DNA of 64,000 bases from CALMFG01 sp963674805 (GCA_963674805.2 CAXXNY010000005.1:62001-126000), one strand, 5' to 3'. Shown: positions 1-9,225, numbered from the stretch's first letter. Translations and numbers: made by a program. Notes: generated from the sequence alone by a model not told the origin.

Positions 1-141
1 TTAACGCTGACGATCAATTTTATTGATGATTTGTATCCGGCGGATGACTCGCGAATGGAGGCATATATCAAAATACGCAATAAGGCATTGGATTATCTGA
101 ACCTATCGGATTCCGGCGCCAAATCAGACCGGGCATTTTAA
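1..141 (+). CDS. C-terminal end of an unknown protein (partial)
   Basis: Frame 1 is open from the first base and ends at a TAA at 139-141, giving about 46 residues that end in SGAKSDRAF. The start lies upstream of the window. I do not recognise a family from this short acidic tail. It is transcribed towards the GIY-YIG gene on the opposite strand. Confidence 0.45.
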   Translation, partial: LTLTINFIDDLYPADDSRMEAYIKIRNKALDYLNLSDSGAKSDRAF

Positions 142-207
142 TCTCGGACCGATTGCAAAGTCCGGCACAAAGACAGGGGACGCAAACGAATGATGCTTGC
201 GCGTACA

Positions 208-540
208 CTATTTCTTTTGCTTCTCCTGCCGCATTTCAAACAAAACCTCAATGTCTGATGCAAACTCTTCAGCTGTCTGTGTTTCTTTCTTTGTGAGTTC
301 TTCGAGCACTTCAAATTTGAATGCTTCTGAACCGTATGCTTTCCAGTCTTTGAGCATACTTGGTTCGGGGCAGGTTTTTGTGCTGAGCGAAAACGTATGA
401 CGGTTTTTTGAACCCTGCATATCTGTGGTTTTATGGAGCCATACCTGTCCGGTTTCCGTACAGCGGATGCAGTAAACACCGCCGGTCATTGTACGGGTTT
501 TATATTGAGCCGCAATATCTTTTCTTGATTGTTTATCCAT
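208..540 (-). CDS. Small GIY-YIG nuclease-family protein
   Basis: This is a protein of about 110 residues whose N-terminal third carries a GIY-YIG-like core (GGVYCIRCTETGQVWL). It resembles the stand-alone GIY-YIG proteins of about 110 residues common in Bacillota genomes. Those are assigned to the nuclease superfamily by fold, but their role is not established. An ATG at 540 is preferred because a GGAG lies 14 nt upstream; an in-frame GTG at 555 would add five residues but has no ribosome binding site. It stands alone, facing away from xpt. No transmembrane segment or signal peptide is seen. Confidence 0.75.
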   Translation of the reverse strand: MDKQSRKDIAAQYKTRTMTGGVYCIRCTETGQVWLHKTTDMQGSKNRHTFSLSTKTCPEPSMLKDWKAYGSEAFKFEVLEELTKKETQTAEEFASDIEVLFEMRQEKQKK

Positions 541-889
541 TGATTTAATTACCACTCCGTTTGTTTGACTTTTATCCGCCTAAAGTCCAGTTAGAACCTA
601 ACGCACAATTGCTATTTTAGTATACATCCTTACTTTTTTCAATCAATCATTTAACTTGTGTGTTTAGATACCCTTCACACAGTATTGAATCCGTAGCTAA
701 TATAATAGACATTGTCGTCGGCCTGAACGATTGGATACACAATGCCTGCGCCGTCTATGTCAGCACAACTCACTGTATCCGGATTTTGATCAACTTTTTT
801 ATAATTATTTTTGTATTTACTGTTCCAAAATCCGAAAATAGAAGTTATGATAGTAAAAATATTATTATTAATTACTTGTGGAGATTCTA
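541..889 (+). other. Intergenic region and xpt leader with an inverted repeat
   Basis: There is no convincing gene in these 349 bases. A 7-bp inverted repeat (GGATACA at 733-739, TGTATCC at 774-780) is followed by a short T run at 795-800, so an attenuator or leader hairpin ahead of xpt is possible. The conserved core of the purine riboswitch, often found before xpt, was looked for and not found. Confidence 0.3.
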
Positions 890-1462
890 ATGGAGCTATT
901 AAAAAAGCGTATATTATCAGACGGAAGGGTTAAGAGCGGTAATATCATCAAAGTGGATGGTTTTATCAATCACCAAATCGATATTAATCTGATGAATGAA
1001 ATCGGTAAAGAATTCAAGGCAATATTCGATGGAGAAGATATTACGAAAATCATCACGATTGAAGCAAGCGGCATTGCGATTGCATGCTTCGCCGCACTGC
1101 ACTTTAATGTTCCGGTTGTCTTTGCTAAAAAGTCGGAAAGCAAAAATATCGACGGCGAAGTCTATAAGACTCTTGTCACCAGCTACACCAGAGGGAAAGA
1201 ATATACGGTTATTCTTGAGAAACGCCATTTAACCTCTGATGACAGAATCCTGATTATCGATGATATTCTTGCAACAGGCAAAGCCCAGCGGGGTCTTTTG
1301 GATATCAGCAATCAGGCAGGCGCTCAGGTTGCAGGCATCGGCGTTGTTATCGAGAAGGGCTTTCAGGGCGGCGGCGACCAACTTCGCAGTGCCGGATACA
1401 ATGTACAGAGTCTGGCGATTATTGAAAGCATGGAAAATGAAACCGTAACATTCCGTGATTAG
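890..1462 (+). CDS. xpt: Xanthine phosphoribosyltransferase
   Basis: Xpt converts xanthine and PRPP to XMP in purine salvage in the cytoplasm. The sequence has the type I phosphoribosyltransferase PRPP loop RILIIDDILATGKA at about residues 121-134 and an early KKRILSDGRVKSGNIIKVD segment typical of Xpt. The length of 190 residues is that of the family. The ATG at 890 is preferred over an in-frame GTG at 878 because GTGGAG at 878-883 then serves as ribosome binding site, 6 nt away. It is monocistronic, closed by a hairpin terminator at 1526-1555. Confidence 0.93.
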   Translation: MELLKKRILSDGRVKSGNIIKVDGFINHQIDINLMNEIGKEFKAIFDGEDITKIITIEASGIAIACFAALHFNVPVVFAKKSESKNIDGEVYKTLVTSYTRGKEYTVILEKRHLTSDDRILIIDDILATGKAQRGLLDISNQAGAQVAGIGVVIEKGFQGGGDQLRSAGYNVQSLAIIESMENETVTFRD

Positions 1463-1525
1463 TGCATTGACCTGATTTTCACATGCCGATAAAGGTTCAC
1501 TTTGCGATATAAATCAACACGAAGC

Positions 1526-1555
1526 ACCCTCAGCTAGACTGAGGGTTTACTTTTA
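1526..1555 (+). terminator. Rho-independent terminator after xpt
   Basis: An 8-bp stem (ACCCTCAG at 1526-1533 with CTGAGGGT at 1539-1546), a 5-nt loop and a T-rich tail follow xpt. Confidence 0.85.
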
Positions 1556-1812
1556 TATATTCCATTTCATCATATTCGTATGGCTATTGAAAGCAGTTCG
1601 CTTTATTTGCTTACAATCTATTCGCTATAGTATTTCGATTTCACATATTCTAGTATCTTATTGATTTCCCATATCAATTATAATTCTCCACTTTTATTTT
1701 TGGCATGTTCTGTCGGGTAGATTAAATTTGTCTACAAAAACTGTGTATGTGCAGTGAAGGGGGACGGAGCAAATAAAAAAGTGAAATAAAATTACAAAAT
1801 ACAAAATAAATA

Positions 1813-1841
1813 TTGAAATATAATAATAGATATATTATAAT
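1813..1841 (+). promoter_or_regulatory. Vegetative promoter of the first sugar operon
   Basis: TTGAAA at 1813-1818 and TATAAT at 1836-1841 are separated by 17 bp. The predicted leader (about 1848-1985) holds an imperfect inverted repeat, 1862-1872 with 1889-1899 (9 of 11 pairs), which could be a hairpin or an operator. Bases 1556-1812 are AT-rich and show no gene. Confidence 0.7.
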
Positions 1842-1985
1842 AGCCCTAAACCAGCAAGATAAAGGGTGATATACGCTATTTTTAACGGATATTCCCCTTG
1901 AAACACAATCGAAATAACGTTGATGAGCAGGAATGCTTTTGAAAATGCAATATAAAAGTGAAAAAGAACGGCTGAAAAACAACTC

Positions 1986-3077
1986 ATGAAGAAGAACTTT
2001 GCGATAAAACTGAAGCGCATTCAAGACTATTTAAAGGAAACCGGCTATGCAGCAATGCTGCTGGCAACGCGTGAGAATTTTGCGTGGCTGACCGGCGGAG
2101 GCAATAATGAAGTGTTTTGGACGAGCGATGTCGGCTTTGGAGTTCTGCTCGTTACGTTGGATGATGTTACACTCGTCGCACACTCAATGGATCTGGACCG
2201 GATATATGACGACGAACTCCTGGGACTTGGCATCAAAAAACATATGATCCGCTGGCATCAGGAATCCCGTGAACAATCAGCGCTGAATCTTGTTAACGGT
2301 GCATGTGTATCGGATGTGATGATAGAAGGCGCGGGCTGTAAGCCGCTGGATATTATACGCCTGCATTATCCGCTGATGGACAGCGAAGTCGCACAGTATA
2401 TCGAAAACGGAAAAGCATATGAGTGCATCATCAGCGAAATCGCGCAGCGCATTGAACCTGGGATGACGGAGAACAGTGTTGCGGCGCTGGCAGCACAAAA
2501 ATATATCAACGCAGGATTCCGTATAAAAACACTGCTTATCGGAAGCGATGAACGAATCGGAAAATACAGGCATCCGAACCCATCGGACAAGAAGATAGAA
2601 AAGCTGATCTTATTGCACCCAGGTGTTTATAAAGACGGACTGAATATATACGCAACACGCATGGTTGCCTTCGGCAAAGAAATACCGGATAGTTTTTATA
2701 AGAAATATGAACAGCTGAACATGCTTGAAGCGCAGGCGGCTGCCATGAGCAGGCCGGGAATGCAGCTTAAGGATATTTTAGAAAAGCGTAAAGCGTTTCT
2801 GGCTGATAATGGGGGAAGCGATGAGTTTGAGAACCATTTCCCGGGATCACTTGTGGGATATACGAATGGGACTGCGGCGCCGCTGATTGAAAATTGGACG
2901 ATAGAAGAAAATATGGTTTTCGGCTGGTACATTACGCTGACGGGCGCAAAGGTTGAAGAAACAGTGATTGCATCGCCTGACGGCGGAAACCTGATAACGG
3001 TGAATGGTATGTGGCCGGCCAAAAGATATCAATATGAAGACTATCAATGTGAACTGCCGATCGTGCTGAAGCGATGA
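1986..3077 (+). CDS. M24-family (creatinase/prolidase-like) protein lacking metal ligands
   Basis: The protein has 363 residues with the two-part layout of creatinase/prolidase proteins: an N-terminal domain (about 1-130) and a C-terminal pita-bread domain (about 140-363). M24 peptidases bind two metals through Asp, Asp, His, Glu, Glu. Here the first ligand region reads LILLHPGVYKDGLNIYATRM (about 207-226) and both Asp are gone. The usual Glu-Pro after MVF is replaced in NMVFGWYITLTG. Only the final Glu (GAKVEETVIASPDG) is clearly kept. So this is unlikely to be an ordinary metallo-aminopeptidase; creatinase itself works without metals, so a non-metal hydrolase or a binding role is possible. 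It opens the operon with SIS, COG4091, isomerase and kinase genes. No strong ribosome binding site precedes the ATG. Confidence 0.72.
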   Translation: MKKNFAIKLKRIQDYLKETGYAAMLLATRENFAWLTGGGNNEVFWTSDVGFGVLLVTLDDVTLVAHSMDLDRIYDDELLGLGIKKHMIRWHQESREQSALNLVNGACVSDVMIEGAGCKPLDIIRLHYPLMDSEVAQYIENGKAYECIISEIAQRIEPGMTENSVAALAAQKYINAGFRIKTLLIGSDERIGKYRHPNPSDKKIEKLILLHPGVYKDGLNIYATRMVAFGKEIPDSFYKKYEQLNMLEAQAAAMSRPGMQLKDILEKRKAFLADNGGSDEFENHFPGSLVGYTNGTAAPLIENWTIEENMVFGWYITLTGAKVEETVIASPDGGNLITVNGMWPAKRYQYEDYQCELPIVLKR

Positions 3078-3120
3078 AACGGCTTAGGAAGAACAGCGAC
3101 ATGAAAGACAGGTGGTTTAT

Positions 3121-3738
3121 TTGACGGACAAAGCAATACTGGAGAGCACCACACGCACATTGAATTTAGAAGCGCAGGGCATAGAAGCGCTGGCAGACAG
3201 GATACCGCAGGAGGCGATGGTCAAAGCCGTACGCATACTCGGTGACTGCAAAGGCAGAATAATCGTTGCCGGATGCGGGACATCTGGCGCCGCGGGCAAG
3301 AAAATTGTTCACTCACTCTGCTGCATTGAACGCAGTGCAACATTTTTGGTCCCGTCCGATGCGGTTCACGGATCGCTCGGGGTGCTTCAAAAAGACGACG
3401 TGCTGATTTTAATATCTAAAGGCGGAAACACCAAAGAGATTATCAATTTAATCCCCGCCGGCAAAACCAAAGGCGCATATCTCATCGGAGTTACTGAAAA
3501 CAGTGATTCGGTATTAGCCAAACAATCGGATCTGGTTTTGCCTGTGAGTGTTGACAGAGAGCCGTGTCCGTTCAATATGCTGGCGACAGCAAGCACGATG
3601 GCAGTGGTGGCAACATTTGATGCAATCTGTATCGCACTGATGACGTATACAGGATATACACGCGAGCAATTCGCGGTGATTCACCCGGGCGGTGCGGTCG
3701 GAGACCGGCTGCTAAGCGGGGAACAAGATCGATTATAA
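3121..3738 (+). CDS. SIS-domain sugar-phosphate isomerase, KpsF/GutQ-like
   Basis: A single SIS domain of 205 residues with the KpsF/GutQ signatures: GRIIVAGCGTSGAAGKKI, LISKGGNTKEI and a C-terminal VIHPGGAVGDRLL. Characterised members interconvert D-arabinose 5-phosphate and D-ribulose 5-phosphate. This one ends after the SIS domain and lacks the paired CBS domains of KdsD, a short form also seen in sugar operons. I place the start at TTG 3121, because AGGTGG lies 5 nt before it; an in-frame GTG at 3112 overlaps that site. It lies between the M24 and COG4091 genes, and a paralogue sits at 16900-17508. The exact substrate cannot be read from sequence. Confidence 0.82.
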   Translation: MTDKAILESTTRTLNLEAQGIEALADRIPQEAMVKAVRILGDCKGRIIVAGCGTSGAAGKKIVHSLCCIERSATFLVPSDAVHGSLGVLQKDDVLILISKGGNTKEIINLIPAGKTKGAYLIGVTENSDSVLAKQSDLVLPVSVDREPCPFNMLATASTMAVVATFDAICIALMTYTGYTREQFAVIHPGGAVGDRLLSGEQDRL

Positions 3739-3782
3739 CAAAATATTATATATGTAGAACAGGGAGAGAGGTAATAACAGAT

Positions 3783-5078
3783 ATGTACGAGATTGACAGC
3801 AGGCTATTAGAGAGACATGAAGCAGGCAAACCGATACGTGTGAGCTTAATTGGAACCGGGCAGATGGGTGCGGAAATTCTGATTCAGATAGGTATGATGA
3901 AGGGAATGGAAGCGGTCTGTGCTGTGGACTTAAAGACGGAAACAGTGGTTAAAGCGTTCAGGGACGCAGAATATACCGGTGACATTGTTGAAACAAATGA
4001 CTTAAAAACTGCAGAGGAAGCAATCAGGGACGGCAAAAAAGTCGCAACAACAGATTACAAATTGGCGATTGAACTGTCATGCGTTGACTCGGTGGTGGAC
4101 GCGACCGGGCTGCCGGAGATGGGCGCCAGAGCGGCACTGCTGTGTTTTGACCATAAAAAGCACATTGTGATGATGAATGTCGAATGCGATGTAACGGTTG
4201 GACCGATCTTAAGAAAAATGGCTGAGAATGCCGGTGTTGTTTATTCATTAACAGCAGGGGACGAACCCGGCTCGATTATTGAAGTATACCGTTTTGCCAA
4301 GGCTTTGGGTTACAAAGTGGTTGCGGTTGGTAAAGGGAAGAATAACCCGCTTGATATTTATGCAACGCCGCTTGATAAAGAATGGAAAGAAAAAGCGGAA
4401 GCAAGAAATATGTTCCCGAGAATGCTCTGCGAGTTCGTGGACGGTTCTAAGACAATGGTTGAAATGGCGGCGGTGTCCAACGCTACCGGACTGGTTCCGG
4501 ATAAGCGCGGCATGCACGGCCCTAAATGTAATGTAGCGGATTTGAACAAAGTCTTCAGTCTGAAACAGGACGGCGGAATTTTAGAAAAAGAAGGCGTAGT
4601 GGACTTTGGTATCGGCGATATCAGTCCGGGCGTATTTGTTATTATCCAAACCCATAACGAACGTTTAGCGGACGGATTATCACAGCGCGATATGGGAGAC
4701 GGACCGAACTATACACTGCTAAGGCCGTATCACCTTTGCAGTGTTGAAACACCGATAACCGTGGCGCAGGGCGTGCTGTACGGAGAGTCAACAGGCCATC
4801 CGATGAAGAAACTGACCAGCGAATGCATCACAGTCGCGAAAAAAGACCTCAAGAAGGGCGAAATGCTGGACAGAATCGGCGAATGCTGCTACCGTGCATC
4901 GATCGACCTGTATGAGGTTGCAAAAGAAGGCAATATGCTGCCGGTTGGGTTGGCATATGGGGCAAAAATGCTTTGTGATGTGAAGAAAGATGAAATCATC
5001 ACATATGATATGGTAGAATTGGATAACAACTCAGTTTTACTTCAGCTCAGAAGAACGCAAGACGAGATGATGAGCTAA
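3783..5078 (+). CDS. COG4091 oxidoreductase (homoserine-dehydrogenase-like with C-terminal SAF domain)
   Basis: This 431-residue protein has an N-terminal Rossmann fold (RVSLIGTGQMGAEI, about 19-32) followed by a homoserine-dehydrogenase-like substrate domain. Its C-terminal part (about 340-425, LTSECITVAKKDLKKGEMLD) looks like the SAF-type region of COG4091 proteins. Family members are predicted NAD(P)-dependent dehydrogenases that often sit in carbohydrate operons; their substrates are mostly unknown. It lies just upstream of the fucose-isomerase-like gene, which suggests oxidation or reduction of a sugar intermediate rather than amino-acid synthesis. Confidence 0.8.
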   Translation: MYEIDSRLLERHEAGKPIRVSLIGTGQMGAEILIQIGMMKGMEAVCAVDLKTETVVKAFRDAEYTGDIVETNDLKTAEEAIRDGKKVATTDYKLAIELSCVDSVVDATGLPEMGARAALLCFDHKKHIVMMNVECDVTVGPILRKMAENAGVVYSLTAGDEPGSIIEVYRFAKALGYKVVAVGKGKNNPLDIYATPLDKEWKEKAEARNMFPRMLCEFVDGSKTMVEMAAVSNATGLVPDKRGMHGPKCNVADLNKVFSLKQDGGILEKEGVVDFGIGDISPGVFVIIQTHNERLADGLSQRDMGDGPNYTLLRPYHLCSVETPITVAQGVLYGESTGHPMKKLTSECITVAKKDLKKGEMLDRIGECCYRASIDLYEVAKEGNMLPVGLAYGAKMLCDVKKDEIITYDMVELDNNSVLLQLRRTQDEMMS

Positions 5079-5109
5079 GAATTCAACAAAATATTATTGG
5101 AGGGTTAAG

Positions 5110-6525
5110 ATGGACTACAAACTAAAACTTGGTGTTGCACCAACCAGAAGATTTATTTTCTCTAAAGAAGATGCCTTTAAGTTCAAAGGACTCACCTTAA
5201 AAAAACTTGAAGCGCTGGGTGTTGATTTTGTTGATATTGAAGACATCAATGAAGAGGGCTTGCTGCGTTCGCCTGAAGATGTTGCGAAAATCGTTAAAAA
5301 GTTTAAGGCTGCGGAAGTGGACGCTGTATTTTTCCCGCATGCCAACTTTGGGACAGAAGATATTGTTGCAAAAGTCGCGAAAGCGCTGGATGTTCCGGTT
5401 TGTATCTGGGGACCGCGAGATGAAGCGCCGCTGGAAGACGGCTCGCGCCTGCGTGATACGCAATGCGGTCTGTTTGCCACGGGGAAAGTACTGCGCCGGA
5501 TGAATATCCCGTTCACTTATATCCCGAATTGCAGACTCGAAGATGATGAATTTACGCGCGGCATATTAAACTTTATTGCCGCCGCGTATGTTGTAAAAGA
5601 ATTTAAAAAACTTAGGGTATTACAGTTGTCCACCCGTCCGCAGGATTTTTGGACTACGATGTGCAACGAAGGCGAACTGTTGGAAAAATTCAATATTCAG
5701 ATATTACCCAAGCCGATGCCGGAAATGATTGATGCGGTTAACGCGCTTGAAGTAACGGACGACCCGGAACTGCTCCAAACGATTGCTTTTATAAAAGAAA
5801 AAATGGAGATTAAAGTCACCGATGAAAAGGTGAAGCGCTTAGCGGCATTAAAGTGCGTGATGAAACGCATGGCAGTGGATAACGAATGTAACGCGATTGC
5901 GATACAGTGCTGGACGCAGCTTCAGGACCAGCTTCAAATTCATCCGTGTGTCGCGAATGCGATATTGACAGAAGAGGGCATTCCGGTCGCGTGCGAAACC
6001 GACATACACGGCGCAATATCCTCTGTCATTGCACAGGCGGCGGCGTTTGGGGTAACGCCTTCCTTCTTTATTGACTGGTCGGTGAGACATCCCGAAAATC
6101 CAAACGGAGAATTGCTGCAGCACTGCGGCCCCTGGCCGATTTCTTTGGCGAAGAAAAAGCCAATCCTTGACGGGCCGTTTGCGTTTGAAGAACATTATGC
6201 CGGAGCTATTCACGCCGAATTGATTGACGGCGATATGACCATCCTGCGCTTTGACGCTGACCATGGTGACTATTCCGTACTGCTCGGAACGGCGCGCTCA
6301 ATCGAGGGCCCGTGGACAGCAGGTACGTTTAAATGGGTAGAGGTTGACGATTGGCCGGCATTGGAAGAAAAGATTGTTAAAGGACCGTATATCCATCATG
6401 CATCAGGGGTTCACGGCAACGTGATGCCGGTTGTCTATGAAGCCTGTGGACTGTTGGGGCTTAAAGTGGATTTCTTCTATGATAACATGGAAAAAGACGT
6501 AAAAGACTATTTGCGGGGTAGATAG
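5110..6525 (+). CDS. L-fucose/L-arabinose isomerase-family protein
   Basis: The 471-residue protein matches the L-fucose isomerase-like superfamily. It has an N-terminal Rossmann-like region that bins sugars (KLGVAPTRRFIFSKED onward), then a central NECNAIAIQCWTQLQ segment and a C-terminal barrel region with GPWTAGTFKWVEVDDW and YIHHASGVHGN. Family members isomerise aldoses to ketoses using a Mn ion bound by Glu, Asp and His. A strong GGAGGGTTAAG site precedes the ATG. Together with the kinase at 6586 and the class II aldolase at 19213, it would open a fucose-type route. The actual aldose is not identifiable here. Confidence 0.83.
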   Translation: MDYKLKLGVAPTRRFIFSKEDAFKFKGLTLKKLEALGVDFVDIEDINEEGLLRSPEDVAKIVKKFKAAEVDAVFFPHANFGTEDIVAKVAKALDVPVCIWGPRDEAPLEDGSRLRDTQCGLFATGKVLRRMNIPFTYIPNCRLEDDEFTRGILNFIAAAYVVKEFKKLRVLQLSTRPQDFWTTMCNEGELLEKFNIQILPKPMPEMIDAVNALEVTDDPELLQTIAFIKEKMEIKVTDEKVKRLAALKCVMKRMAVDNECNAIAIQCWTQLQDQLQIHPCVANAILTEEGIPVACETDIHGAISSVIAQAAAFGVTPSFFIDWSVRHPENPNGELLQHCGPWPISLAKKKPILDGPFAFEEHYAGAIHAELIDGDMTILRFDADHGDYSVLLGTARSIEGPWTAGTFKWVEVDDWPALEEKIVKGPYIHHASGVHGNVMPVVYEACGLLGLKVDFFYDNMEKDVKDYLRGR

Positions 6526-6532
6526 CGTTTGC

Positions 6533-6572
6533 CCTTAAGCAGACGTTATCAGCGGTTTTCGTCTGCTTAAGG
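6533..6572 (+). promoter_or_regulatory. Intercistronic hairpin before the FGGY kinase
   Basis: A perfect 13-bp inverted repeat (6533-6545 with 6560-6572) encloses a 14-nt loop. No T tract follows, so it is not a classic terminator. The only AAGG resembling a ribosome binding site for the next gene is inside its 3' arm, so the hairpin could lower kinase translation or protect the upstream mRNA. A hairpin sharing TTAAGCAGA occurs at 25671-25706. Confidence 0.6.
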
Positions 6573-6585
6573 CATTTCAAGAATA

Positions 6586-8100
6586 ATGACTAGAAAATAT
6601 TTTTTGGGATTGGATGTTGGCACATCCGGCTGTAAAGCAGTTGTATTTGATGAAAAGGGCCGAATTGAAGGGTATGGATTCAGTGAGTATCCGATTATTT
6701 GCGACGCGCCGCATAAGGCCGAGCAGGACGCTGAACGTGTATTCGAAAAGCTCAACGATGTTACAAAACAGGCGATCCTAAAAAGCGGAAAGCGGGAGAT
6801 TGAAGCCTTGTCCGTATCGGTGCAAGGCGACGCAACAATGCCTGTCGGCGATGGGTTTAAGCCGTTGCACCATATGGTTCTGGGGATGGACTACCGTTCA
6901 CAACCTGAGTGTGACATATTCGAACGAGAAATCGGCGGGAAAGCTGTATTTCTTAAGACAGGGATGCCCAATCATCCAATCAATACGGCCGCAAAGATTT
7001 TATGGTTTAAGAACAACGCGCCTGAAGCGTTTGATGCGGCAAAATGGTTCATGACCTATTCGGATTATATCACGGCAAAGCTATGCGGCGAAGCGGTGAT
7101 GGACTTGACCATGGCGTCACGCAGCATGATGCTGGATATTAGAACACAGGAATGGGATGAAGCCGTCTTGCAGGTCTGCGGAATAGGCGCGGACAAATTG
7201 TCCGGGCTGACGCCGTCTGGCAGCGCTGTCGGCAAACTAAGCGATACATTGAAAATCGAATGGGGCTTGAAAAACAACCCGGTGGTCGTAACCGGTGGCC
7301 ACGACCAAACGTGCGGCGCAATCGGCGCGGGTATGATAAAACCCGGAATAGCGGTGGACTCCAGCGGAACGGCGGAAGTGTTCTCTACGACTTTTGCAGA
7401 GCCGCTTCTCAGTGATGACATGCTGAATGCATCTTATCCCTGTTATTCACACGCAGTGGCTGGATTGTACTTTACATTTGCGCTTAACCATACGGCGGGT
7501 ATTGTCCTGCGGTGGTACCGTGATAACCTGGCTGATTTTGAAAAACAGCATGCGGAAGCTAATGGCGTAGATGTTTATGCGTACATTCAGCGAAACATTA
7601 AAAATGTCCCGAGTGACGTATTGGTTCTGCCGCATTTCAATGGCAGCGGAACGCCGACCTGTGACGTCAATGCAAAGGGAGCGATACTCGGGCTGACGCT
7701 GGCGACAACGAAGGATGATTTATTTAAAGGGCTGCTGGACGGATTAACATATGAGCTCCGCACTAATCTCGAAACAATGGAAAGAGCGGGCATTCAGATT
7801 AACGAAATCCGTGCGGTCGGCGGCGGAGCGAAATCTGATTTATGGATGCGCACCAAAGCGGATGTGATAAATCGTCCGATCACGACATTGCAGTGTAAGG
7901 AATCCGGCTGTCTGGGTGCAGCAGTACTTGCAGCCGTCGGCTGCGGATATTATAGAAGCATTGCCGAAGCGGCTGGCCAAATGGTCTATACAGATAAAGT
8001 GTTTGAACCAGATGAAAAGAATCACCAGCGGTATGTGGAAAAATACGCGGTATATAAAGATATATATCAATCAATACGCGGGATTAACAACAGGTTTTGA
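6586..8100 (+). CDS. FGGY-family carbohydrate kinase (xylulokinase-like)
   Basis: An FGGY kinase of normal length (504 residues) that would phosphorylate a ketose or polyol with ATP. Visible signatures are the N-terminal phosphate-binding loop YFLGLDVGTSGCKAVVFD, the interdomain GGHDQTCGAIGAG, DSSGTAEVF, and the C-terminal adenosine-site region IRAVGGGAKSDLWM. The weak ribosome binding site lies within the upstream hairpin. As the isomerase gene precedes it, it probably phosphorylates the ketose product. A second FGGY kinase lies at 14298-15833 in the ABC transporter operon. Confidence 0.9.
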   Translation: MTRKYFLGLDVGTSGCKAVVFDEKGRIEGYGFSEYPIICDAPHKAEQDAERVFEKLNDVTKQAILKSGKREIEALSVSVQGDATMPVGDGFKPLHHMVLGMDYRSQPECDIFEREIGGKAVFLKTGMPNHPINTAAKILWFKNNAPEAFDAAKWFMTYSDYITAKLCGEAVMDLTMASRSMMLDIRTQEWDEAVLQVCGIGADKLSGLTPSGSAVGKLSDTLKIEWGLKNNPVVVTGGHDQTCGAIGAGMIKPGIAVDSSGTAEVFSTTFAEPLLSDDMLNASYPCYSHAVAGLYFTFALNHTAGIVLRWYRDNLADFEKQHAEANGVDVYAYIQRNIKNVPSDVLVLPHFNGSGTPTCDVNAKGAILGLTLATTKDDLFKGLLDGLTYELRTNLETMERAGIQINEIRAVGGGAKSDLWMRTKADVINRPITTLQCKESGCLGAAVLAAVGCGYYRSIAEAAGQMVYTDKVFEPDEKNHQRYVEKYAVYKDIYQSIRGINNRF

Positions 8101-8109
8101 TGTTTTAGA

Positions 8110-8150
8110 TTGTCCTGATTAGTAAAAAAGAATATAATAGTCCTATTATA
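8110..8150 (+). promoter_or_regulatory. Promoter of the RpiR regulator with overlapping palindrome
   Basis: TTGTCC (8110-8115) and TATAAT (8133-8138) are 17 bp apart. A perfect dyad, TATAATAG at 8133-8140 and CTATTATA at 8143-8150 with a 2-nt spacer, covers the -10 element and the expected transcription start. Its position suits repression, most simply autoregulation by the downstream RpiR protein. Confidence 0.6.
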
Positions 8151-8170
8151 AGTGAAGTGAGGTATATGGT

Positions 8171-9049
8171 TTGAAGATTGAAGACTATATGATTAAAAAA
8201 ATTCCCATGAGTTGTCTGCTGAAACTCCAGGCTGTATATGATTCTCTTAAAAGCGCCGAAAAAAAGGCGGCGGACTTTTTACTTGAAAATTCTGATTTTC
8301 TGATTAGTGCGACGATTTCCGAAGCGGCGGACCGGGCGGGATGCAGTGCGCCGACCTTCGTCAGAATATCCCACAGGATGGGATTGGACGGGTTTTCCAG
8401 TCTGAAAGAAGAACTGAGAAAAATGGCGTATACAACAGAAGCGCCAAAACGGGATTATAGTGAAATCTCAATTTCTGATGACTCGGTTAAAGTGACGCGA
8501 AAGGTTTTTGATTCGGTTATTCAGGCGCTGAATGATACGATGAATCTCGTTGATAAGGATGCATACGATCAGGCGATTGATGCGTTAATGAATGCGAAAA
8601 AAGTGCTGTTTATCGGTGTGGGCGACGCATATTCGGTCGCATCCTCCGGCACCCAAAAATTAATGCGGATTGGGAAGATGGCAACGGCGACTTGCGATTC
8701 TGATGCAATGATTATTCATGCGTCACACTTAAATGACGGGGACGTGGTTGTTGCAATCAGCCATTCGGGGAAATCAAAAGGCGTCGTGGACGTTGCCAAG
8801 TACCTGAAAGACACTAACGTAAAGGTGATAGCCATAACAAATTTCTCCGTTTCACCGCTGGCGAAAAATTCAGATATTATTCTGCTCACCTCAACGTTTA
8901 TCAAACACTTAAACGGTGAAATTGTGGCGAAACGCGTGGTGCAAATGTCGATTTTAGAGTCTTTGTTCGTGAACATGATTATGCGGGATAGTGAAAATGT
9001 AAAGGCGCTTGATAAATCGAACTATGCTGTTGAAATTAATAAGATATAG
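8171..9049 (+). CDS. MurR/RpiR-family transcriptional regulator
   Basis: An N-terminal RpiR-type helix-turn-helix (about 20-95, with TISEAADRAGCSAPTFVRIS) is joined to a C-terminal SIS domain (about 130-270, KKVLFIGVGDAYSVASSG and VVVAISHSGKSKGV). The SIS domain senses phosphorylated sugars in this family. The length of 292 residues is normal. It starts at TTG 8171 with GTGAGG 8 nt upstream. It sits between the isomerase/kinase genes and the ABC operon and is expected to control one or both. It has its own promoter with a palindrome over the -10 box, and a second, different dyad lies upstream of the ABC promoter. Confidence 0.9.
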   Translation: MKIEDYMIKKIPMSCLLKLQAVYDSLKSAEKKAADFLLENSDFLISATISEAADRAGCSAPTFVRISHRMGLDGFSSLKEELRKMAYTTEAPKRDYSEISISDDSVKVTRKVFDSVIQALNDTMNLVDKDAYDQAIDALMNAKKVLFIGVGDAYSVASSGTQKLMRIGKMATATCDSDAMIIHASHLNDGDVVVAISHSGKSKGVVDVAKYLKDTNVKVIAITNFSVSPLAKNSDIILLTSTFIKHLNGEIVAKRVVQMSILESLFVNMIMRDSENVKALDKSNYAVEINKI

Positions 9050-9190
9050 TCATTATAAAGGCAAATGAATGCATATAATTTCATAATAAGAAGATAAAAT
9101 TTGTATTCAATGAATAAAAAAACGCTATATATTTGAAATATTACGCCTAAAAAGGGCTAAAAATTAGATTATAAGTGAAAAATGAATTTT

Positions 9191-9219
9191 TTTTGAAATT
9201 TAAATTATAAATTTCAAAA
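9191..9219. promoter_or_regulatory. Perfect dyad upstream of the ABC promoter (candidate RpiR operator)
   Basis: Two 12-bp arms, TTTTGAAATTTA (9191-9202) and TAAATTTCAAAA (9208-9219), flank a 5-bp spacer. The dyad ends 6 bp before the -35 box at 9226. It is AT-rich, so chance is possible, but the position suits a regulator site. The binding protein is inferred from the RpiR gene next door. Confidence 0.5.
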
Positions 9220-9225
9220 ATAATA

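Noticed and set aside
541..889. Purine riboswitch before xpt
   Set aside because: The conserved TATA, loop and CCGTAAA-type core elements are absent; only one inverted repeat is seen.
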